Assembly (NCBI RefSeq): GCF_013464485.1
Contig: NZ_RAUX01000016.1
Location: forward strand, 1-34,335
Direction of reading: 5' to 3'
Length of the DNA stretch: 34,335 nucleotides
Origin: Stenotrophomonas maltophilia
GTDB taxonomy: Bacteria > Pseudomonadota > Gammaproteobacteria > Xanthomonadales > Xanthomonadaceae
Part shown: positions 28,309-34,335 of the stretch, piece after piece
How positions within the stretch are numbered: the first letter of the stretch is position 1
How the letters are laid out: every line of letters starts with the position of its first letter
The notes under the pieces: model-generated
Told to the model about the DNA's origin: nothing
The model's database searches: none
The model's input: the letters and a program-made list of their open reading frames with translations, nothing else
Translations under genes and position numbers: made by a program

Positions 28309-28480
28309 GGCGGTGGGGGCCGGTGGCGGGCGTCGCAGGGCGAAATCGGCGGCCGGCACGGGGCTGTGGCCGCCTTCGGCACAGCCCGGTGGGGCGCAGA
28401 CTGCAAGCAGTTCGATGCGGCGGCACCGCCCCGATCGGGTAGGCTGTGCCCGGACTGCCAAGGATCCGCAGGGACAGATC

Positions 28481-29098
28481 GTGTCGATCTATGTATTGAA
28501 AGGACGTTTCCAGGACCTGCTGCGTCCGGCCGTGCGCGGCCTGCACCGCACAGGAATCACCGCCAACGCAGTGACGGTGGCGGCCGCCGTGGTCTCGCTG
28601 TTGGTGGCCGCCGCGGTGTGGTGCTGCGCGCCGGCCCAGCCCCTGCTGTACCTGCTGCTGCCGCTGTGGATGCTGCTGCGCATGGCGCTCAACGCCGTGG
28701 ACGGCATGCTGGCCCGCGAATTCGGCCAGCAGTCGCGGCTGGGCGCCTATCTGAACGAATTGTGCGATGTGATCGCCGACGCGGCGCTGTACCTGAGCCT
28801 GCTCAGCGTGCCGGGCGTGCGCCCGGAAGCGCTGTGGCTGCTGGCCTGGACCGCGGCGCTGAGCGAATACGCCGGCGTGCTGGGGCTGATGGTCGGTGCC
28901 AGCCGCCGCTATGACGGCCCGATGGGCAAGAGCGACCGCGCCTTCGTGATCGGTGCGCTGGGCCTGCTGCTGGCGTTTGAGTGGGTTGGCGCGATGACGG
29001 TCACTGGCGTGGCCGCGGCCATGGCGATGCTGTGCGTGCTGACGATGATCAACCGCGTCCGTCGCGGACTGCGGGAAACGGCGGTTTCGCCGAATTAA
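28481..29098 (+). CDS. CDP-alcohol phosphatidyltransferase, YnbA-like
   Basis: A 205-residue inner-membrane protein of the family that swaps CMP of a CDP-lipid for an alcohol. About five or six membrane segments are seen. The family motif DxxDGxxAR-x8-GxxxDxxxD is present as NAVDGMLAR (71-79), then G88, then N92 and D96: Asn replaces the first and third aspartates. From memory, E. coli YnbA has Asn at both places too, so this may be a subfamily trait. Start GTG 28481 ([10 protein letters not shown]) has GGGA seven bases upstream; the longer frame from 28313 overlaps promoter sequence. First gene of a six-gene operon running to 34281. Its substrate alcohol is unknown. Confidence 0.85.
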   Translation: MSIYVLKGRFQDLLRPAVRGLHRTGITANAVTVAAAVVSLLVAAAVWCCAPAQPLLYLLLPLWMLLRMALNAVDGMLAREFGQQSRLGAYLNELCDVIADAALYLSLLSVPGVRPEALWLLAWTAALSEYAGVLGLMVGASRRYDGPMGKSDRAFVIGALGLLLAFEWVGAMTVTGVAAAMAMLCVLTMINRVRRGLRETAVSPN

Positions 29099-29132
29099 TC
29101 AAGCAGATACAAAAAGACAATCAGGAGATTGC

Positions 29133-30884
29133 ATGCGTCAGGCGCAGGAACGGGAATTCCACAGCTTCGACCAGGTACCGCTGTTCTACCGGTACTGGGC
29201 GGGCACCACCGCAACGCCGGCCACCAAGGCCATCGTGCTGCTGCACCGCGGCCACGAGCACTCCGGCCGGGTCACCCACCTTGTCGATGAGCTGGACCTG
29301 CCCGACACGGCCTTCTTTGCCTGGGATGCGCGCGGCAATGGGCGTTCGCCGGGCGTGCGTGGCGATGCCCCCGGATTCCCTGCGCTGGTGCGTGACCTGG
29401 ACAGTTTCATCGCCCACATCGGCAGCGAACATGGCATCGCGGTGGAAGACGTCGTGGTGATCGCGCAGAGCGTGGGCGCGGTGGTTGCCGCCACCTGGGT
29501 GCACGATTACGCACCGCGCCTGCGTGCGCTGGTGATGGCCTCGCCGGCGTTCAAGGTGAAGTTGTACGTGCCGTTTGCACGCCCGGGCCTGGCATTGATG
29601 CAGAAGCTGCGCGGCAACTTCTTCGTCAACAGCTACGTCAAGCCGCAGTGGCTGACCCATGACCCGGCGCGGGTGGAAAGCTACCGCACTGATCCGCTGA
29701 TCACCCGGCCGATCTCGGTGCGCGTGCTGCTGGGCCTGTACGAAGCGGCCGACCGTATCGTGGCCGATGCGCAGGCGATCAGCGTGCCGGTGCAGCTGCT
29801 GGTGTCCGGCTCGGATTTCGTCGTGCACCGCGGCCCGCAGGACCGCTTCTACGAACGCCTGTCCAGCCCGATCAAGGAGCGCGTGCACCTGCCGGGCTTC
29901 TTCCATGACACGCTGGGTGAACGTGATCGGGCGCCGGCGCTGGCGCGCATCCGCAGCTTCATCCAGGCGCGCTTCGCCGAACCGCTGCGCGAACTGTCGC
30001 GACGCGATGCGCATCGCCATGGGCCGACGTTTGAAGAGTCTGAAGTCCTGGCCTGGCCACCCGAGCGCAGCAGCCTGGCCGACCTGCGCTGGCGCGTGGT
30101 GCGTAGCGGCCTGCGTTTTGGCGGCACGTTGTCCGAAGGCATCGCGCTGGGCCTGAAGACCGGTTTTGATTCCGGCAGTACGCTGGACTACATCTACCGC
30201 GACGAAGCACGCGGCAAGGGTCCGCTCGGCCGCATGGTCGACCGCAACTACCTGGATGCAATCGGCTGGCGCGGCATCCGCATCCGTGGCCAGCACCTGC
30301 AGGAACTGCTGCGTGATGCGGCCCAGCGACTGCGCGGGCAGGGCACGCCGGTGCGCGTGCTGGACGTGGCCGCCGGCCATGGCCGCTATGTGCTGGAAGC
30401 GCTGGGCCAGGGCGAACAGCGTGCGGAGCGCATCGTGCTGCGTGATTTCAGCGATCTGAACGTGACCCAGGGCCAGGCCCTGATTGAACGCCTGGGGGCG
30501 GCCGACATCGCCCGCTTCGAGCAGGGTGATGCATTCGACCCGGCGCAGCTGGCGAAGGTCGATCCGGCGCCGACGCTGGCGGTGGTATCGGGCCTGTACG
30601 AACTGTTCCCCGACAACGATGCCGTGCTGTGCTCGCTGAAGGGCATCGCCGCAACGGTTCCGGTCGGCGGCTATCTGGCCTATACCGGCCAGCCCTGGCA
30701 CCCGCAGCTGGAATTCATCGCACGCGCACTGACCAGCCATCGCGGTGGTGCAGCGTGGGTGATGCGTCGCCGTACCCAGCAGGAGATGGATGAGCTGGTG
30801 CGCCTGGCCGGCTTCGAGAAGGTGGCGCAGCGGATCGATGAGTTCGGCATCTTCACCGTGTCGCTGGCGCGCCGGGCTGCATGA
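29133..30884 (+). CDS. Alpha/beta hydrolase - methyltransferase fusion, YnbC-like
   Basis: A 583-residue protein. The N-terminal ~290 residues are an alpha/beta hydrolase of the monoacylglycerol-lipase type: oxyanion region LLHRGHEHSG (37-46), AWDARGNGRSPG, nucleophile elbow AQSVG with Ser113 (Ala replaces the first Gly), an acid near LLVSGSDFVVH and His in GFFHDTLGE. The C-terminal part from about 390 is a class I SAM-dependent methyltransferase with motif I LDVAAGHGRYVLEAL near 408-420. No membrane segment. AGGAG lies five bases before ATG 29133. It follows the YnbA-like gene by 34 low-GC bases and its stop overlaps the next gene (ATGA). The order hydrolase-methyltransferase resembles E. 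coli YnbC. The substrate, probably a lipid or head group, is unknown. Confidence 0.85.
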   Translation: MRQAQEREFHSFDQVPLFYRYWAGTTATPATKAIVLLHRGHEHSGRVTHLVDELDLPDTAFFAWDARGNGRSPGVRGDAPGFPALVRDLDSFIAHIGSEHGIAVEDVVVIAQSVGAVVAATWVHDYAPRLRALVMASPAFKVKLYVPFARPGLALMQKLRGNFFVNSYVKPQWLTHDPARVESYRTDPLITRPISVRVLLGLYEAADRIVADAQAISVPVQLLVSGSDFVVHRGPQDRFYERLSSPIKERVHLPGFFHDTLGERDRAPALARIRSFIQARFAEPLRELSRRDAHRHGPTFEESEVLAWPPERSSLADLRWRVVRSGLRFGGTLSEGIALGLKTGFDSGSTLDYIYRDEARGKGPLGRMVDRNYLDAIGWRGIRIRGQHLQELLRDAAQRLRGQGTPVRVLDVAAGHGRYVLEALGQGEQRAERIVLRDFSDLNVTQGQALIERLGAADIARFEQGDAFDPAQLAKVDPAPTLAVVSGLYELFPDNDAVLCSLKGIAATVPVGGYLAYTGQPWHPQLEFIARALTSHRGGAAWVMRRRTQQEMDELVRLAGFEKVAQRIDEFGIFTVSLARRAA

Positions 30885-32212
30885 TGGCGACGTTGGCCGC
30901 AACGCCGCTGGCCGTGGAAAGGCGTCCCTGGCGGCGCGCCCTGTTGTGGCTGGTCCTGCTCGGTCCGTTCTTCTTTGCCAGCTATGGCTTCGCCAACTGG
31001 ATGGCCGGCCGCCATGCCGAACTGCCGGTGATGGCGTTCGCCTGGGAGACGCGCATTCCTTTCGTGCCGTGGACGATCGTGCCGTACTGGTCGATCGACC
31101 TGTTCTACGCGGTCTCCTTCTTCCTGTGCCGGCAACGGTTGGAACTGGACCGGCACGCGCTGCGGCTGTTCAGTGCGCAGCTGATCGCCGTGAGCTGCTT
31201 CCTGCTGTGGCCGCTGCGCTTCAGTTTCGAGCGGCCGGAGATCGGCGGCGTGTTCGGTTGGCTGTTCGATGTGCTGCTGGGCTTCGACAAGCCGTTCAAC
31301 CAGGCGCCGTCGCTGCACATCGTGCTGCTGATCGTGCTGTGGGTGAAGTTCGCGCAGTACCTGCACGGCCTGTGGCGCTTGGTGCTGCATGTGTGGGCAT
31401 TGCTGATCGGCGTCTCGGTGCTGACCACGTTCCAGCATCATTTCATCGATGTTCCGACCGGCCTGCTGGCGGGGTGGTTGTGCGTGTGGCTGTGGCCGGA
31501 GCAGGGCACGCCGCCGCTGCACGCCTGGCGCACTGCGCGTGATGCCAAACGTTGGCGATTGGCTGCGCTGTACCTGCTGGCGGCCGCTGTATTGCTGGTG
31601 CCGGTGGTGCTTCTGCGCGGCGCGGCGTTGTGGCTGCTGTGGCCGGTGGTGTCGTTGCTGCTGGTGGCGCTGGCGTATGCAGGGCTGGGTGTGGCGTTGT
31701 TCCAGAAGCGTGCCGATGGTCGCCTGACCATGGCGGCACGCTGGCTGCTGGCACCGTACCTGGGCGCCGCCTGGATCAATTCGCGGCTATGGACGCGGCG
31801 TGCGCCGCAGCCGGTGCCGGTGATGGACGGCGTGTGGCTGGGACGCATTCCCTCCGAGGCATTGCCGGCACCGCTGGTGGGCGTGGTCGATGCCTGTGCC
31901 GAGCTGTCCTGCCGCGCGCCGGGCGCGGTGTATGCCAGCGTGCCGATGCTGGACCTGGTGGTGCCCACGCCGGAACAGCTGCGCGAGGCGGCCGAGACCA
32001 TCGAGCGGCTGCGGGCGCAGGGGCCTGTGCTGGTGTGCTGCGCACTGGGTTATTCGCGCAGCGCCGCCAGCGTGGCGACGTGGCTGCTGCGCACGGAGCG
32101 TGCCGTGGATGTCGAGGCGGCGGTCGTGATCGCGCGTGCTGCGCGTCCTGGCATCGTGCTGGGGACGGCCCATCTTCGTGTCATCACCGAGGCGGCGGGA
32201 GCGCACATATGA
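30881..32212 (+). CDS. PAP2 phosphatase - dual-specificity phosphatase fusion, YnbD-like
   Basis: A 443-residue membrane protein. The N-terminal part has about six membrane segments and PAP2-type motifs: NQAPSLHIVLL near 142-152 and TTFQHHFIDVPTG near 184-196. Two to three more segments near 225-290 follow, then a cytoplasmic domain of about 150 residues with the cysteine phosphatase loop CALGYSRS near 386-393 (CX5R). The mitochondrial enzyme PTPMT1, of the dual-specificity class, dephosphorylates phosphatidylglycerophosphate, so both halves could be lipid phosphatases. ATG 30881 overlaps the previous stop (ATGA), and its own stop overlaps the next start. Confidence 0.85.
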   Translation: MMATLAATPLAVERRPWRRALLWLVLLGPFFFASYGFANWMAGRHAELPVMAFAWETRIPFVPWTIVPYWSIDLFYAVSFFLCRQRLELDRHALRLFSAQLIAVSCFLLWPLRFSFERPEIGGVFGWLFDVLLGFDKPFNQAPSLHIVLLIVLWVKFAQYLHGLWRLVLHVWALLIGVSVLTTFQHHFIDVPTGLLAGWLCVWLWPEQGTPPLHAWRTARDAKRWRLAALYLLAAAVLLVPVVLLRGAALWLLWPVVSLLLVALAYAGLGVALFQKRADGRLTMAARWLLAPYLGAAWINSRLWTRRAPQPVPVMDGVWLGRIPSEALPAPLVGVVDACAELSCRAPGAVYASVPMLDLVVPTPEQLREAAETIERLRAQGPVLVCCALGYSRSAASVATWLLRTERAVDVEAAVVIARAARPGIVLGTAHLRVITEAAGAHI

Positions 32213-32646
32213 GTACGGTTCCCGATCTGGCGACCATGCAGCTGCTGTTGCGGCAGGGGCGTTGGCCGGCAGGCCTGTCGCTGGGGCTGCTGCTGGTGGC
32301 ATTGCTGCTGCTCGGCACCGAGCCGGGCCTGACGATGTTCGCCGCAGGGTTGCTGCTGGCCAGCATGTTTGCGGGGGTGGCACAGACGTATCACGCGTGG
32401 CGGGTGGCGCTGGACGCCAGCCTGCTGCAGCTGCTGCGCGATGAGGGCCTGGACGGCGATGCCGCTGCGCGCCGTATCGACCAGCTGCTGCACGACAGTG
32501 GCCTGCGCCGCACACAGCCCGACGCGCCGCTGCGCGGCTGGGACGTGCGCTGGGCGGGCATGCGCCGTCTGCTGCTGCGCCAGTATCTGTTGACGGGGGG
32601 GCAACTGGTGCTGCTTGTGTTGGCCGTGCTGTGGCCGCAGACGTGA
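32209..32646 (+). CDS. Unrecognised small membrane protein of the lipid operon
   Basis: A 145-residue protein of no family I know. Hydrophobic segments at about 22-40 (AGLSLGLLLVALLLLGTE), 43-60 and 122-141 (LLTGGQLVLLVLAVLWP) flank an acidic/basic cytoplasmic-looking stretch rich in Leu, Asp and Arg. ATG 32209 overlaps the preceding stop in an ATGA; the much longer frame upstream runs antiparallel-in-phase with the YnbD-like gene and is a shadow. The tight coupling argues it is real and acts with the lipid enzymes, perhaps as a scaffold. I do not recall it in the E. coli ynb locus. Confidence 0.75.
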   Translation: MSTVPDLATMQLLLRQGRWPAGLSLGLLLVALLLLGTEPGLTMFAAGLLLASMFAGVAQTYHAWRVALDASLLQLLRDEGLDGDAAARRIDQLLHDSGLRRTQPDAPLRGWDVRWAGMRRLLLRQYLLTGGQLVLLVLAVLWPQT

Positions 32647-32659
32647 ACGGGAGGGACCG

Positions 32660-33289
32660 ATGTTCGCCGAACTGATTGCCCGCGCCTGCAGTGGTGCGAT
32701 TCATGTAGTGACCGGTGCACGCGCGCTGTGGATCGGTTGTGCGCCGTCCAGCGAGCGTCGCGTCTACTATGGCAACCACGCCAGCCATGGTGACTTCGTG
32801 CTGATCTGGTCGTCGATGCCGCCTGCGCTGCGGCGCCAGGTACGCCCGGTGGCTGCAGCCGAGTACTGGCAGCGCGATGGCCTGCGCCGTTACCTGATCG
32901 ATGCGGTGTTCAACGGCGTGCTGGTCGAGCGCGAGGCCGGCCATCGCCAGCAGGATCCGCTGCAGGCCCTGCGCGATGCCGTGGACGAGGACTGCTCGTT
33001 GATCCTGTTCCCGGAAGGCACGCGCAACGTGGGCGATGAGCCGTTGCTGCCGTTCAAGAGCGGCATCTACCACCTGGCCCGGCAACGCCCGGAGCTGGAA
33101 TTCGTTCCTGTGTGGATCGACAACCTGAAGCGGGTGATGCCCAAGGGCCGCTTCCTGCCACTGCCCTTGCTGTGCACGGCCACCTTCGGCACGCCGTTGC
33201 GGTTGCAGGCCGACGAGGACAAGGCCGCCTTCCTGGCCCGCAGCCGCCAGGCGCTGCTGGACCTGGCGCCGAATGGAGGGCGCGCATGA
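32660..33289 (+). CDS. PlsC-type glycerophospholipid acyltransferase
   Basis: A 209-residue 1-acylglycerol-phosphate-acyltransferase-family protein. The catalytic HX4D is HASHGD (40-45) and the glycerophosphate-binding FPEGTR is at 117-122, with the third block VPVWIDNL near 149-156. Shorter than housekeeping PlsC (about 245 residues) and with weak hydrophobic segments, so it is probably a peripheral or monotopic enzyme. GGGAGGGACCG precedes ATG 32660. It starts 13 bases after the small membrane protein and its stop overlaps the CdsA-like gene (ATGA). Substrate could be lysophosphatidic acid or a lysophospholipid. Confidence 0.88.
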   Translation: MFAELIARACSGAIHVVTGARALWIGCAPSSERRVYYGNHASHGDFVLIWSSMPPALRRQVRPVAAAEYWQRDGLRRYLIDAVFNGVLVEREAGHRQQDPLQALRDAVDEDCSLILFPEGTRNVGDEPLLPFKSGIYHLARQRPELEFVPVWIDNLKRVMPKGRFLPLPLLCTATFGTPLRLQADEDKAAFLARSRQALLDLAPNGGRA

Positions 33290-34281
33290 GTTTCCTGATC
33301 GATGTGTCCGGCGACCTGGCAACGCAGAGCGTGGGCCAGCAGACCGGGCTGCTGTTCGCCGGCGTCGGTGCGGTGCTGGTACTGGCCACGCTGGTGGCCG
33401 AAACGCTGCGCTGGCGCCAGCGCGGCCGGCCCAGCGCGGTGATCGCCAACCTGGTGTCGCGCATCCGCGCCTGGTGGGTGATGGCGATCGTGGTCGGGCT
33501 GGCGCTGTTCTTCGGCCGCGCCGGGGTGATCGTGCTGTTCGCGATCATCTCGCTGTTCGCGCTGCGCGAGTTCATCACCCTCGCACCGACCCGCTCGGGC
33601 GACTACTACGCGCTGCTGGCCGCGTTCTACATCGTGCTGCCCTGGCAGTACTACCTGGTGTGGATCGACTGGTACGGCATGTACACGCTGCTGATTCCGG
33701 TCTATGCGTTCCTGTTCCTGCCGATCCTGTCGACCATCGGCGGCGACACCACGCACTACCTGGAGCGCACGGCGAAGGTGCAGTGGGGGCTGATGATCTG
33801 CGTGTTCTGCATCTCGCACGTGCCGCTGCTGCTGAACCTGCACGTGCCCGGCCATGATCCGTCGCGCAACGTGCTGCTGTTCGCCTTCCTGGTGATCGTG
33901 GTGCAGTCCTCGGACGTGCTGCAGTACATCTGGGGCAAGCTGCTGGGCAAGCACCTGATCGCGCCGAAGCTGTCGCCGTCGAAGACGGTGGAGGGCTTCG
34001 TCGGCGGCGTGCTCAGTGCCAGCGCGCTGGGCGCGGCGCTGTGGTGGATCACCCCGTTCACGCCGCTGCAGGCGTTCGGCCTGTCGCTGCTGATCAACCT
34101 GATGGGGTTCTGGGGCGGCCTTGTGATGTCGGCGATCAAGCGTGATCGTGGCATCAAGGACTGGGGCCACATGATCGAGGGCCATGGCGGCATGCTCGAC
34201 CGGCTGGATTCGGTATGTTTCGCCGCGCCGGTGTTCTTCCATGTGGTGCGGTACTACTGGAAGGCGGGCGGCAGCGGTTGA
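33286..34281 (+). CDS. CdsA-like phosphatidate cytidylyltransferase, YnbB-like
   Basis: A 331-residue integral membrane protein of about eight segments that would convert phosphatidic acid and CTP to CDP-diacylglycerol. The C-terminal CdsA signature is complete at about 282-308: SAIKRDRGIKDWG then GHGGMLDRLDS, with the PSKTVEGFVGG loop before it. ATG 33286 (MSFLIDVSGDLA) overlaps the PlsC stop; earlier in-frame codons lie inside plsC and are not coding. It is the last gene of the operon, followed by a SMAG repeat. A separate housekeeping cdsA is expected elsewhere, since this copy sits outside the usual bamA/dxr/uppS locus. Confidence 0.9.
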   Translation: MSFLIDVSGDLATQSVGQQTGLLFAGVGAVLVLATLVAETLRWRQRGRPSAVIANLVSRIRAWWVMAIVVGLALFFGRAGVIVLFAIISLFALREFITLAPTRSGDYYALLAAFYIVLPWQYYLVWIDWYGMYTLLIPVYAFLFLPILSTIGGDTTHYLERTAKVQWGLMICVFCISHVPLLLNLHVPGHDPSRNVLLFAFLVIVVQSSDVLQYIWGKLLGKHLIAPKLSPSKTVEGFVGGVLSASALGAALWWITPFTPLQAFGLSLLINLMGFWGGLVMSAIKRDRGIKDWGHMIEGHGGMLDRLDSVCFAAPVFFHVVRYYWKAGGSG

Positions 34282-34295
34282 CTCTGCCGGGCTTC

Positions 34296-34335
34296 CATCC
34301 ACGCATGGCGTGGATCTACGGGTAGTGCCGGCCGC
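34296..34335. repeat. SMAG palindromes at the window end
   Basis: 34296-34319 is CATCCACGC-ATG-GCGTGGATCTAC, identical to the one at 25262. 34322-34335 is the start of a second element, GTAGTGCCGGCCGC, cut off by the window edge and matching the repeat at 1026-1047 in sequence. They follow the lipid operon and may form its 3' end. Confidence 0.85.

Noticed and set aside
29099-29132. Internal promoter in the low-GC gap before the YnbC-like gene
   Set aside because: GACAAT is present but no matching -35 was found; the gap mainly holds the AGGAG ribosome-binding site.

Overview
The window comes from a high-GC gammaproteobacterium of the Xanthomonadaceae, most likely Stenotrophomonas (S. maltophilia group). 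The evidence is the very GC-rich codon use, the gene set (monomeric isocitrate dehydrogenase, trxA/rhlB divergent next to rho, ftsE-ftsX) and intergenic GTAG-headed palindromes that match the SMAG repeats of S. maltophilia. It is chromosomal: no transposase, integrase, phage gene, tRNA, rRNA or CRISPR array was found.

Layout. 1-2.7 kb: a 29-base C run at the edge, then queF (queuosine), a LysM protein with a tandem 19-residue repeat, a small lipoprotein and a lower-GC orphan gene. 2.9-5.2 kb: icd, monomeric NADP isocitrate dehydrogenase. 5.4-7.8 kb: a tightly overlapping four-gene module (pseudo-receiver/winged-helix protein, Ras-like GTPase, two Roadblock/LC7 proteins) behind a good sigma-54 type -24/-12 element. 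7.9-10.6 kb: aceK and a secreted TonB-C protein. 10.6-12.2 kb: a membrane diguanylate cyclase on the minus strand. 12.4-17.0 kb: rho and trxA (minus) and rhlB (plus), an RNA-processing and termination neighbourhood; Rho and RhlB both carry long disordered extensions. 17.1-20.3 kb: ftsE-ftsX, a two-receiver response regulator and ung, closely packed. 20.4-24.0 kb (minus): a BlaI-type repressor, an M56 (BlaR1-type) metalloprotease whose sensor is replaced by ankyrin repeats, and a penicillin-binding-type serine hydrolase. 24.3-25.2 kb: rpoH, with a perfect 10-bp inverted repeat over its apparent -10 box. 25.3-28.3 kb (minus): purD and purH. 28.5-34.3 kb: a six-gene operon of membrane-lipid enzymes resembling E. 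coli ynbABCD plus a PlsC acyltransferase and an unrecognised membrane protein.

Working together. The most promising poorly described system is the lipid operon. It carries an acyltransferase, a CDP-diacylglycerol synthase-like protein, a CDP-alcohol phosphotransferase, a PAP2/dual-specificity phosphatase fusion and a hydrolase/methyltransferase fusion. Together these would suffice in principle to build and decorate a phospholipid head group, but the product is unknown. Its CDP-alcohol phosphotransferase has Asn in place of two of the four motif aspartates. The GTPase/Roadblock module and the BlaI/M56-ankyrin/serine-hydrolase cluster are the next most interesting. All assignments are from reading the sequence; no database search was run.
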